A stretch of 64,000 nucleotides of DNA, taken from Aedes albopictus (taxonomy: Eukaryota > Arthropoda > Insecta > Diptera > Culicidae). The stretch spans positions 299,738,778-299,802,777 of the forward strand of contig NC_085136.1 in assembly GCF_035046485.1 (NCBI RefSeq), in the 5' to 3' direction. A program made the translations under genes and the position numbers. Positions 52,184 through 63,677 of this stretch are shown here, one piece after another. Below the pieces are notes generated by a model. The model was not told the DNA's origin and did not search any database. It saw only the letters and a program-made list of their open reading frames with translations. How positions within the stretch are numbered: position 1 is the stretch's first letter; the number at the start of each line of letters is the position of its first letter.

Positions 52184-54714
52184 AAAGATTTCTTCAGGAT
52201 ATCTTTAGACGATTCCTCGAGAAGTTCCTTTAGGGATTCTTCCAGAAGTTAATCCAGGGATCGCTCCTGGGATTCTTTTAGATTGTAGATTGAGATCGGG
52301 ATTTTTCAAGAAAGACTCACGGATGCCTTCTGGAGTTACATCAGAGATTTCTCCAGAAGCTCATTCAGGAACTCCTTCAGGGATTCTTGAAGGAGTTCTT
52401 TCAATCATTTTCTTAGGACTTTAATCAACCATATATCAAGGATATTCTTGAGGGATCTTTCATGGAGTTTCTACGAGAATTCCTCAGGGATTTCGATCCG
52501 GAACTCTTCCAGGAGTTTTTTAAGGGAATACCTCCTGCAAATCCTTCCCCTACCCGAAAATATCCTCTGAAAATTCTTCAAGGATTACGCCAGGATATCC
52601 TTAGAATATTCCTAGCGGAATTCCTTCGTGCATTTCCCTGGAATCCCTGCTGGGATATCTCTTGTGATTTCTTCGGAAATTCCTCCTTGACTTCCTTCAG
52701 GGGTTCCCTTGGACTTCCTTCGAGGATTGCTCCTGGAATTTCTTAGGGATTTCCTCCTGGAATTTTTTCGTAGATTCCTCCCAAAATTCCTTCGTAAATT
52801 TTTCTTGGAATTTCTTTGGTGATTTCTCTTAGAATTCCTTCGGAGATTACTCCTGGAATTACTTCGACGATTTCTCATATAATTAATCCAGGGGTTTCTC
52901 TTGGACATCCTTCGAAAATTCCTCCTGGAATTCTTCGGGGGATTCCTTTTAAACTTTTTTCGGAGATTCCGCCTAGAATTCATTATGGAATTTCTCCTGG
53001 AATTCCTTCGGGTATTCCTCCTGAACATCCTTCATGGATTCCTCCCAAAATTCTCTGGGATTTCTCCTTATTTTCTAACGTGGGTTTCTCTTGAAATCTC
53101 TTCGTGGTTTTCTCCTGGAATTTCTTTGATGATTACTTTTAGAATTCCTTTGAAGATTCCACCTGAATTTGCTTTGGGAACTTCTCATGGAATTAGTTCA
53201 GGATCTTCCTGGAATTCCTTCGGGGTTTCCTTCTGGAATTTCTTCAGTGATTTCTCCTAAACTTCCTTCGGGGATTCCTACTGGAATTCCTTCGGAGATT
53301 TCTCCTGGATTTCCTATGGGGATTCTTCTTGAAAATCCTTCGGTATACACGTTTGGAATGTTATCCTCCCAGAATTCCTTCAGGAGTTCCACCTGGGATT
53401 CCTGCAGGGATTTTCCTGTAATTTCTTCAGGGATTTCTTCAGGAATTCCTTCAGGAATTCTTCCATAAATTCCGTCAGGTATTCCGTCTGGACTTCCTCA
53501 GGGATTCCTCCTGGTTTCTTTTGGGGATTTCTCCTAGAATTAATTCGAAGATTCCTCCTGGGATTCCTTCGGAATGTCCTCCTAAAGTTCTTTTGGGGAA
53601 TTCTTCTGGAATTCTTTCGGAGATTCCTCCTGGACTTCCATCGGGGATTTCTCCTGAAATATCTACGGGAATTTCCCTTAGAATTTCTTCGGAGATTCCT
53701 CCCGGAATTCATTCGGGGATCCCTCATGGAATTCCTCCGGGGATTCCTCCTAGAATTTCCCAAGGATTTTTTTTCTGGAATTCTTCGGGGATTCCTTTTG
53801 GAATTTCTTCGTTGATTCCTCCTAGCATTTCCTCAATAATTTCTCCTGAAACTCCTTCAGAGATTTCTTCTGAATATTTTTCATTGATTTCTCTTAGAAA
53901 TCCTTCGGGAATTCTTTCTCGAATTACCTTAGAAAATCCCCCTGGATTTTTTTGGGGATTCCTGCTGAAATTTTTTTGAGATTCGTGCTGGGATTCTTTC
54001 GGAGTTTCCTCTTGGAATTCCAGCTGGTACTCCTCTGGGAATTATTTCCAAGGAGTTCCAGGAGTTCCATCCTGGATATTTTTCGATGGATCTTTCTAGA
54101 AATACTTTGAGGATTTCTTCTCGAGTTCCTTTAAAAAATCTTTCTGGAATTCCTTTGAGGATTCCTCCTGGACTTCCTTCATGAATTCCTCCTGGGATTT
54201 TTTTCGGGGATTCCTCTTGATATTCCATCGTGGATTCCTCCTGGAATTTCTTCGGGGTTTTCTCCTGATATTTTTTGCTAGAATTTCTTGGAGGATTCCT
54301 CCTTAAATTACTTTGGAGATTCCTCCTAGACTTCCTATGGGGTTTCCTTTTTTTTATTCCTTGTCTAGTATTTAAGTCACTGCGACCACCTGATTGATCT
54401 ATTGTGACAAAAACCTTTAATGGTCCGCTTGTTATTACTTCGGAGATTCCTCATGGAATCCCTTCGGTGGTGCCCCTTGCCTCATGGGATTCCTGTAGGG
54501 ATTTCTGCTGCATTTTCTTCGAGGATTCCTGCTAAAGTTTCTTCGGGAATTTCTCCTGAAGTTTCGTCGATTATTCCGTCTAGATTTCCTTCGGGATTCC
54601 CTCTTGGAATTTCTTTACTGATTTATCTTCAATTTTTTTTCGGAGATTCTTCCTGGAATTCCTTTGGGAGTCCTCCTAGAATTCCTGCGGGACGTTTTGA
54701 GATTTCTTCCTGAA
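52184..54714. repeat. 24-bp quasi-tandem repeats, main block of copy 2
   Basis: The unit is about GGGGATTCCTCCTGGAATTCCTTC (24 bp, split here as GGGGATTCCTCC and TGGAATTCCTTC). Many successive units of exactly 24 bp can be aligned at 53215-53340. Open frames on both strands (for example 53521-53979 plus, GIPSEIPP-like; 53380-53763 minus, RRNPRRNS-like) are products of the 8-codon period. Further repeats of the same type lie at 48975-49423 and 51219-51940. Confidence 0.9.
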
Positions 54715-54846
54715 ATCACGCCGATTCACGCCGCTGCCACCGCCGCCGAAAGCTGCAACCGGCGTGACGCCGATGACGCCGCCACCGCCAGCCAAAAACG
54801 GTCCTAATGCCGCCGCCGAACAAAATATAGTCAGCGCACAGGTCTA

Positions 54847-54917
54847 GAAGAGAAGAGCAGAGAAGAGAAGAGAAGAGAAGAGAAGAGAAGAGAACAGAAG
54901 AGAACAGAAGAGAAGAG
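54847..54917. repeat. (GAGAA)n microsatellite, right part
   Basis: Continuation of the array at 48515-48752, with a few interrupted units (GAGCAG, GAACAG). Confidence 0.92.
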
Positions 54918-55868
54918 TATTTTCGTGCCTGCGCATGACACGCATTATGTACAGTTCAACAAATGAAAGCAAAAACTCCAGTACTAGCTATTCAGGTGCA
55001 TTTTCTGCATTTTTTTGGCATGTGCTACAACTTTTGTGCATGATTTCATCTGCCTAGGAAAAAGAAAAAAAACTAACGCCCACTGGTTCGACGACCACAC
55101 CATTAAACCGGAAGGAAGGAGAGAATTGCAAAATAAATGCTTCACAGCCAATAAAATGGGCGGTACTGTGTCGAAGATAATAGGGTATATTCTAAACGAA
55201 CCCGAAGATTGTTACAGAAGAGAATGATTACGGTCGTAAATGCTGAAATCTTCTTGAGCAGAAGATCTAAAAATTTGCCACAATAGACCTTCAAATAATC
55301 TGCTTTCTTGAAGAGGTGTTGGTTCTTAGCACACTTTGAACCGACCCAATTCGACCTGCATTTACCGAAACGTCGAATCAATTCCAGTGCCATTCAACGT
55401 TCTGGATATAAATTAAAGTCCCATCAACAACGGGCGGCAACAAATGCTGGTGCTGCAGCGTGAATGTGGGTGGGTTCGTGTGGCACTTCCCTACAACGCA
55501 TCGAAACGGTCGCCGGCGACCAAAAAAAAAAAGAAAAGAAATCTAATTAAGCCCCGGAACGGCATTATTTGAAGAGTCTCCTGCGGGGTCCCGGCTGCAT
55601 GTCATCTGTTGCTCAACAACAATCATCACAGCAGGTAGACGCACGAAGCTTTCTCAGAGTTGGATTGCTAGCGTTGGTTGTTCGGATCTCGTCTTGTGAT
55701 ATGGCATGAATTGCTTCGAGCTATTCACTTTTGAGGTGGTTTGAGCCATTTTTGGTGATTTTTTTTGTTTGGGTTCATGTGAAATTAGGATTGAGGCATC
55801 ATAATACCCATAAAATTGCTGAATAACTTAGTAAAATAATAAGACACATCAACATAATTTAATAAAAC
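54918..55868. other. Intergenic DNA
   Basis: No element ends or repeats stand out. A short A-rich run is at 55525-55545. Overlapping frames at 55015-55227 and 55142-55393 have no recognised motif. Confidence 0.35.
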
Positions 55869-55872
55869 TTAA

Positions 55873-57817
55873 CCCTTTGAAGCCGGATTTATTCCAAGCA
55901 TTGTTATGGAGTTTTTTCTACGTTTTTCTGTAGTTTCGGTGATCAATAACATAAAAACGGTAGAATATTTTGTCTGGTTATTCTAGGTCATCCAAACTGT
56001 TCTTGGTTTTAGTTCCTAAAGTCTACGGGTGTAACGGTAACTTCTTTCATTATACAAAGTTACGATTTGTAATCTATCGTGTCCAGTAAATCTTCTGAAA
56101 GGTTAATAGACAATATGAGATCAGTCGGGATATCCTAGGTCATCCAAACTGTTTTTGAGTTTAAATCCTAAAGTCTGCGAGTGTAATGATAACTTCTTTA
56201 ATTATACAAAGCTACGATTTGTAATCTATCATGTCTAGTCAGTCTTCTGAAAGGTTAATGAACAACATGAGATCAGTCGAGATATCCTAGCTCATCCAAA
56301 CTATTCTTTAGTTTAGATCCTAAAGTCTACGGGTGTAACGGTAAATTCTTTCATTATACAAATATATGATTTGTAATCTATCATGTCCAGTAAGTCTTCT
56401 GAAAGTTACAGTCACTACTGACCGTAGCGGCAAAAGCTATTACATATCACAAGTGTAGACCTGAAGCTTTGGTCTCCGGAGTAGTGTTGTTGATCTGGAA
56501 TATCTCAAAACTATCTTGAAATGACTCATGATATGCCAGGGGGATTACAGATTACAGTTTCAAGTTTATTGTGAGAATAACTACTGTTACTATCAAGAGC
56601 TAAACTTCAGAATAGTTTGAACGACCCTCAATATCCCAAAGGTTCATAATAATATATAGTGGACATTGGATTGGTCCAGTCACCGCGATTGATTATGAAA
56701 CGTTACTCAGTATGTCAGATATAGCTGATGTTACGAGTGTAGATTTGAAGTTCAGAACTCAAAGATAGTTCGGCTGATCTGGAACATTCCCATAGTGTCT
56801 CTAAATGATATTTGAGATTTCAAGAGCTTCACTATCTCAGCATGCTATGCTATGCTATGCTGTAATTTATGGTGAAAACACATAAAGCTTTTCTTGTAGA
56901 TTTGAAGATATAGAACAGTTTGGTCGAATCTGAATGTCCCAAAGGTTTATAATAAAAAAGTAGACTTCAGATTGGTCCAGTAACCACGGATAAATATGCA
57001 ACGTTACTCAGTATAGCAGATATCGATACTGTTACGAGTGTAGACCTGAAGTCCTGAACTCCAAGGTAGTTTGGCTGTTCTGGGATATCCCTGTAGTGTC
57101 TCTAAATGACAATTTGGATTTCAAGAGCTTCGCGGATCCCAGAAGATTATATAATATTATTATTTATGGTGAAAACAGATAAAGTTATTCTTTTAGATTT
57201 GAAGGACTTCATCATAGAACAGTTTGGACGATCCTGAATGTCCCAAAGGCTTATAATAAGCTAGTAGACTTCAAATAGCTCCAGTAACTGCGGTAGTTTA
57301 TGCTACGTTACACAGGCTACTGTTACGAGTGTAGACCTGAAGTTCTGAACTCCAACGTAGTTTGACTGACCTATTCTTAGTGTCTATAAATGACATTGTA
57401 GATATCAAGAGCTTCACGGATTCCAGTAGCTATTATTTGTATCGAAAATGCATAAAATTATTCTTGTAGATTTCACGAACTTCATTATAGAACAGTTTGG
57501 AACACCTAGAACATGCCAGAATATAAAACACCTTTTGATATTCTTGACGAAGGCCAAATGAATACATATAAGCGTAACCCACATCCAAGTTCAGATTTTA
57601 AATCAACTGGTATGTCAATAATTTTCCAAATTTCATGGTGTTCTGGATGTTCTAGGTTATCAATGAAGTCCTAAATACAAATATTCTCATTTTTCCCTGA
57701 TTGAGTCCTCTAATTTGCAACAACTTTGCTGAAGACAGTATCTGTTTTATCGAATGGGTGAATTTATACAGCTGTTTGTATGTTGGGGTCATATATGACC
57801 TCTCCAGCTTCAAAGGG
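55873..57817. mobile_element. TTAA-flanked (piggyBac-like) element with about 150/300-bp repeats
   Basis: TTAA lies at 55869-55872 and 57818-57821. The ends CCCTTTGAAGCCGGA and, inverted on the right, CCCTTTGAAGCTGGA are nearly identical. The interior has direct repeats: ACGATTTGTAATCTATC at about 56064, 56213 and 56366, and ACGTTACTCAGTAT at about 56701 and 57000. GGGTCATATATGACC lies near the right end. There is no transposase frame. Confidence 0.8.
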
Positions 57818-57821
57818 TTAA

Positions 57822-58589
57822 TAGACCTGCCATACAGTCGCGCCTCTGCTCTGTTTTTTTTTGCTGAATATTATCTTCGCGAGTCGTTCTTCCGGCATAC
57901 TCCAGCATTGCCCTCGGAATGATCCAGGAATCGTCAATTGTCAATTCCCGATGGAAAACTGCCAAGAAGATTCGGGTGATGTATTAGAATGAGTCTCCGC
58001 AAGGTCCGAACTTGTCCGTACTAACCTCGTGTTCGGCTGCGTGACGAAGAACAGCAGGAGATACCTGTGTGGCCATTTGATCAACTACCTAAAAATTAAG
58101 CCGCGACCACCCGGCTTGATCCAGGAGTTGCCGGTTTCCGTCATCTAAGAGCGGAGCATCGAAAGTAACATAGGGTCGATGACCCAACTGAAGAGCTCCG
58201 TGAGACCGTTGGGTCTATATGATTGCCTCATCGATCACTCAACAATCGTGGCACCGAGAACTACCGCCCGCTTCGACCCAGACATTACTCGAATCATCTA
58301 CGAAAGGCTGAAGTAATAAAATTAGCTCAACGAAAAAAAATAAATAACTGGTCGCGTTTATTTGGAGCCCTGGAGAAGGCCCACACTGGGTTGAAACTTT
58401 GGAGAACAGTCGTCGACGGCTAAGTTGAACCCCCGTTCTTCTGCACAAGGATCATTATTTTGCAATAGAGGCACACCTACCACCCCCAAAACATCCTAAT
58501 CCTGAAAAGTTAGAAGACCCTCCGGGAGCACCCTGGAATCAGACTTTGGCTAAACCAGCAGCTCGGGGCATATTCAGACAATTCAAGTT
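57822..58589. other. Unassigned DNA
   Basis: GC content is higher than average and no repeats are visible. Frames at 58223-58448 on both strands overlap. 57940-58250 could be a relic of coding sequence, but I recognise nothing in it. Confidence 0.35.
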
Positions 58590-59247
58590 GATCTGGAAAT
58601 TACGCGGGGTTTCAAAAAGGTTTGAAGCAGGATCTCTGGGAAGGTTTAGGTGGGCATCAGAGGGATATCAGAGAGATTCTCGGGGTATCAAGAAGTTTCA
58701 GGGGCTTCCAGAAGGATGGGATTGTGGGTAATTTTGGGGGGTTTCAAGGGTTTTCAAGGGATTTTAATGACAATTCAGGGCATTTTACAGGTTTTCAGGA
58801 GCGTATCATACATTTCAGAGAGAGTTCAGAGGGGCGCTTAAGCAGGCTTCATGGGAGTTTCAGAAGCGTTTCAATGGGCCTTAAGGGGTGTTGGAAGCGT
58901 TTCAGGAACTTTCAGAGTTATTTCAGTGGGGTTTCAAAAGCATTTTTGTGGGTTTCATTGGGTTTCAAGGGTAGTAATAACGTTCTAGGGGGTTTTAAGA
59001 AGTTTCCGTAGCGTTTCAGGGATTTTCAAGGGCTTTCTGGGGAGCTTTAGCGGTTTTCAGGAGCATGTCAGAGCGTTTTTGTTGTTTTAATGGCATTTCA
59101 AGGAGTTTTAGTGACGTGCTAAGAGTTTCAGGGGACATAAGATGGGCTTTAGGGAGGTTGTAGGGTGGTTCAAGCAAGTTTCATGCGGTTTCAGAAACGT
59201 TGAGATGCAGCTATTTCATGAACTTTTCGTTTAATTTTGTTTCATAG
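58590..59247 (+). repeat. Family-II quasi-repeats, outside left block
   Basis: Irregular repetition of TTTCAGGGG, GTTTCAAGGG and GGTTTTCAGGAGC. No coding sequence beyond repeat-derived frames (for example 58622-59011). Confidence 0.75.
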
Positions 59248-59249
59248 TA

Positions 59250-60819
59250 CACTAAAACCTCAATCTATGCACATGGCTGGGGGTGCATAAATTTAAAAAG
59301 GCATGAAATGGGGGAAATTTGTGCATAAATTAAGTTTGGGCTTTGATGCGGGAATTTTGTTCGTGAGAACAGGTCTTGTTCCCGGGAATTTGAGGTGGGG
59401 CAAAGGGGGTTTCCATGAAATTCCCAGAGAGCCCAGAAAAGGGGGTTCCAAGGGGCCTTAGGGGTGTTCCAGGGTGTTGTTTCAGGGGATTTGGGTTGCT
59501 TTTAAGAGCGTTTTGTCAGGTTTTGATTGCGTTTTCATGGGATTACGAGTAGTTCAGGGACATTTTAATAGAATTTAGGGGGTTTCAAAGACGTTTCAAG
59601 GTACTTAAAGAGAAATTCAGGGGATCTCAGGAGCCTTTAAAATGCGTTACAAGGGGTTTGAAATGGCGTTACACGGCATTTCAGAGTAATTTAAGAGACA
59701 TTCAGGGGGTTTCATGAGCATTTTAAGGGCGTTCCTAGAGATTCTCGGAGTGTAGAATAGCAATTCAGGGGTGTTTCGAGGTTTTTCAGGTCAGGGTCGT
59801 ACCAGGGGGTTTTAAGAACATCTTAAATCAAATAGAATTTCAGGGGCGTTTCAAAGGATTTTGGGATGGGGTCCCTGAAAATTCTCGGCAACTTCCTGAA
59901 ACGTCTCAAAGATCCCCTTTAAACCGTCTCGGACTCCATGTAACGCTTCCGTAACGCCTCTGGATCCCACCGGAAACGCTCTGAAACTTCCTGAAAAATC
60001 CCCCTAATACCCCTTCGGACCCCATGTAACGCATCTGAGCTGCTCCGAAACCTCCGTAACGCTTCCGTAACGCCTTAAAATCTCGCAGAAAATGCTCTGA
60101 AACTTCCTGAAATGCCTCCAAAATCCCCCTAAACCCCCTCGGACCTCATGTAACGTACCTGAGACGCTTCGAAACCCCTGAAAACTCCTCCGTAACGCTT
60201 CCGTAACGCCTCTCATTTCCGCTGAAAATGCTCTGAAACTGCCCGAAATGCCTCTAAAATCCTCATAAAACCCCCTCGGACACCATGTAATACACCTGAG
60301 ACCCTCCGAAACCCCCGAAAATGCCTCCGTAAGGCCTCTGAATCTCGCCAAAATGCTCTGAAACTTCCCGAAATGCCTCCAAAATCTCTCTAAAATTCCT
60401 TCAGACCCAATGTAACGCCTCCGAATCCCTCTAAAACCCACTTGGACGCCAAATAACGCACGTGTGACCCTCGGAAACCCCCGAAAATGTACCTGTAACG
60501 CCTCCAAAACCCGTCGAAAATCTTCTGAAACTCTTTGCAATGCTTTCGAAAACCCCCTCAGACCCCCAAAAACCCCCCCTGAGATCATATGGTACCCCAC
60601 GGAAACCCCTTGGGACCCCCTGAATCTCCCCTGTGGCTTCCATTTGCTCTATAGGGATGCGCACCCCCTGGCAGCCGTTGCAATAGTTACCGTCATTATT
60701 AAATATTCTTATGCATAATATTAATTCTGAGTAGCTTTCCTTCTTTTTATGCAGGGTATAAAAAAGGTACATAAACTAAAAGTGCATAAAAATAACATGC
60801 ATAACTTGAGGTTTTAGTG
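59250..60819. mobile_element. TA-flanked element carrying family-II quasi-repeats
   Basis: CACTAAAACCTCAA at the left is inverted at the right (TTGAGGTTTTAGTG), with TA on both sides (59248-59249 and 60820-60821). Both subterminal zones carry GCATAAA/TGCATAA words. The core changes orientation: 59370-59880 reads TTTCAGGGG-type and 59881-60640 the complementary CCTGAAACG-type, so the core is head-to-head. In the second half, CCATGTAACGC-type phrases recur about every 86-139 bp. No transposase. Confidence 0.72.
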
Positions 60820-60821
60820 TA

Positions 60822-62130
60822 TGAGTTTCATGTCGGTTATGTTGCTTACTAGTCTCGAAGCCCATTTAAACCCCACTGAAATCACAGGATCCTTCCAGGA
60901 GTTGCGCATGAACCATCCCAGTCAGTGCTCCCTTAAAAGTCCTCAAATTCATCTCAACGTTTCTAAAACTCTTGAAAAGCTTCGCAAAAATGCTCCTCAA
61001 CCCCCCTAAGACGCTTTGTTACAATTTAAAAACCCCCTGAAACATCAATTCTAAATCATCCCTAAGACCCTTTTGTACCCCTTGAGATGCCATAAAGCGT
61101 CCTTGAACCTTCCTGAAAGCACTGAAACCCAATGGTAAGGCCAATGTAACCCTATGAAATCCCCATGTGACCCCATGGTTGAGATGTGAACAGTTTATTA
61201 GGGTTTCTGGGAAGTTCCTAGAGAGCCCAAAAAGGGGGTTCCAAGGGGCGTCTAGGGCGTTTCAGGAGGTTGTTTCAGGGAATTTCAGGAGCATTTTAAG
61301 AGCATACCATCAGGTTTCGTTCGCATTTCATTCGGATTTACGGGGCGTTTCAATAGTATTACGTGTCAGAGACGTGTGCATAGAACTTTAAGTGCAATTC
61401 AGGGGGAGGGAGTCACACGAAACGCCTTTGAAACATTCTTGAGATCTCCTGGTACCCCCCGAAACTCCCAGGGATTTCAAAGGGATTACAGGGGCTTCAG
61501 GAGACTCTTAACAGTATGAAAAACTCCCTGGGACTTCCTATTTCAAGGGGATTACAGGGACTTCAGGAGCCTCTTTATAGTATGAATAGCCTCAGAGACC
61601 CACTGGAACCCCCTGAGACCCCATGAAATGCTTCTGAAACATTCTTCAGATCTCAAGGTACCCCTTGAAACCTCGGTGAACCTATGAAATGCCTCTGAAA
61701 CAATCTTGAAATCTTCTGGTACCCCCTGAAGCTCCCAGTGACCCCCTGAAATGTCCCTGAGACCCTTGAAAGAGCTTCGTAAAACCCCGTTGAAAGGCCC
61801 TTGAGAACCCTTGGAACGCCCCTGCAACCGCATGGAACCCTTCTGAAGTCCCCTGAGACCACTACAAACACCCCGATAACCCTATGAAGCGCCGATGAGC
61901 CCCCAGGAAGCCTCCTGAAACGCTCCTGATATTACCAAGTATCCCCCCCTTAAAACCCACCGATAAGCCCTAAACGCCCCCGAGACCCTCTGGAGCCCCC
62001 TGGATCACCCTGAGATCCTAGAAGATGCCCTTTGAGACCCCCTTAGCCACACCTACTTCCTCATGAAACACACTGGGGTCTCTTGAAATGCCCCTGAAAT
62101 TTCCTGGTACCCGCACAGTAAGGAAAGCTC
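60822..62130. repeat. Family-II quasi-repeats, outside right block
   Basis: Mostly CCCCTGAAAC/CCTGAGACCCC orientation, with a forward segment (61195-61410) that includes GAGAGCCCAAAAAGGGGGTT, as in 59430-59450. Frames on the minus strand are repeat artefacts. Confidence 0.75.
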
Positions 62131-62344
62131 TCACTCATTCGTCTCTGTCTTTCGTCAAGAACGGGAAATAAGAATTTTAAATTGTGTGAAGTGCATATAA
62201 GCTTTTTTGCACCGCACTGAGTATGACGACAAATCCTGATCTCAGAGGTACTTTCAAAGCGATTTTAAGGTTTTCTAGTCAATTTTCAGGGTGTTTCGGG
62301 ACGTGTCAGAAGAGCATAAAGGAAGTGTATGGAAGAGTCAGGTT

Positions 62345-62821
62345 TGGGGCCCGTGGCGTAGTCGCTACGCGTTCACTTCATGAGTGGATGGTCATGGGTT
62401 CAAGCCCAGCCCCGGCATTTGCAATTTTTCGTCAGTTGCTCTTCCCCCCGAAAGAGGCTAACACCTGATCCTCTCCAAAGCATATGAACCAACGGACCCG
62501 GAAACCTGGATATCACCTAACGGCAACTCATAATGGACCCCCAATCAGACTGGAAAAGGAACAAGAGCTACACATCAACATCCTCGTGCTCATCATTCTA
62601 CCATTGATTGATTGATTTGTCTTTATTTAAGAGATTTTCAGCCCTTGGCATTCTACCATGAACAGGGTTGAAAAGTGACAGTAGCGCAAAGGCATCCAGC
62701 TCGATATAGTAGAATAAGAATAGAATACATTTAGGGGCTGTACAAAGTTTAAGTGCCAATTGGAATCGCTCACGCTGTGCCCTAGTGGACAAAAGAGCTG
62801 TAAATTAGTTTAAGTGATTTA
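62345..62821 (+). mobile_element. tRNA-derived SINE, second family, with a 45-bp nested insertion
   Basis: The head GGGGCCCGTGGCGTAGTCGC has an A box, and the B box GGGTTCAAGCCC is at 62396-62407. The approximate flanking duplication is GGAAG(A/T)GTCAGG (before 62345 and after 62821). A tiny minus-strand insertion at about 62605-62648 is bracketed by CATTCTACCAT. The downstream body has no recognised family name. Confidence 0.65.
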
Positions 62822-62834
62822 AGGAAGTGTCAGG

Positions 62835-63050
62835 ACGGTTTTCTAAGGGGTCTTGAGTAGAGCCAAAGGGAAGACTGCAAGATTTTAGGGGGGGGGTTAC
62901 CGAATGGATTTAAAAAGGTTCACGGCGTTTCAGTGGATTTCAAGGGGTTTCATGGGCCTTCCGTTAAATATAAGGGAAGTCTACGGGCGTCTCGAGGGAA
63001 TTCCAGGAGGTTTCAGTGGGGTTGATAACATTTTTCACCGTCCCGAAAAT
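62835..63050. repeat. Family-II quasi-repeats, remainder
   Basis: GGTTTCATGGGCCTTCCG and TTTCAGTGGGG-type phrases continue after the SINE. Confidence 0.6.
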
Positions 63051-63128
63051 CCCGGGATTCCCGAGACACACATTTCTAGCACATTTTTTTCGCTTTTATT
63101 TCAATTTGGAGAGTCTTTGAACGTAGGG

Positions 63129-63677
63129 GAATTGGGGGTAATATGAACACCCTAAGCGATTGTGGTCGTTTCCAATACAAATATGACAAAATCTTTCTTT
63201 TTCACCCCGTAATATCGTAGATGGTAATATATTCTAAGAGTTCTGGAAGAAAATATTAATAAAAAATACAGTTTTCTTACATTATTTTTGATTACAAAAA
63301 ATGCAAGAAAATAGAGTCATGGAAAATAGTGTGTGTAAAATGAACATTCGATGGGGGTAAAATGAACATGTCTTCGAAAACAAGTTTAAATGAAATAAAA
63401 AGAAAATCGCGTTAAGTACTGTTCCTTCGAATTCCACTAAGAATTTGCATCCTTTGACAGATACGTATTTCGACCTCAACTGTAAGGTCGTCTTCAGCGT
63501 CTTGTACTTGACTCGAGTCAAGCGATTTTTCGGATAAAAATCTTATTTTATGAGCGTAAAATATTTTTTCTCAACTTTTTGCACTAGTTGTGTCAAAATA
63601 TGTGTTACAGATTTCAATATACCGAGTTTGCACAAAATTTTATAATAAATAGACAAAGTGTTCATTTTACCCCCAAG
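63129..63677. mobile_element. Inverted-repeat element (TTGGGGGTAATATGAACAC ends)
   Basis: TTGGGGGTAATATGAACAC at the left is inverted at 63659-63677 (GTGTTCATTTTACCCCCAA), and another GGGGGTAAAATGAAC lies at 63353. A half copy of the 34602 MITE is inserted at 63399-63520. No open frame. Confidence 0.6.
63399..63520 (+). mobile_element. Half copy of the palindromic MITE at 34602-34812
   Basis: It shares AAAAAGAAAATCGCGTTAAG through GTCTTGTACTTGACTCGAG with few changes, then stops where the second arm would start. Confidence 0.75.

Larger units (their letters stand above)
48755..54844 (-). mobile_element. 24-bp-repeat mobile element, copy 2 (6.1 kb), in a microsatellite
   Basis: GACCTGTGC at the left end is inverted at the right end (GCACAGGTC), and TA flanks both sides (48753-48754 and 54845-54846). 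The (GAGAA)n array continues on each side, so the target is known. The right subterminal region (54715-54840: CACGCCGATTCACGCCGCTG, AACAAAATATAGTC) matches the head of copy 1. The left one (48770-48900: GCGGCGCTCC, GCGCCGGTTATCAGTGCACA) matches its tail. The core is 24-bp quasi-repeats. Three nested insertions are present: 49428-51214, 51941-52072 and 52101-52183. No transposase was found. TA targets with short inverted ends suggest Tc1/mariner-like mobilisation, but that is inference. Confidence 0.8.
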
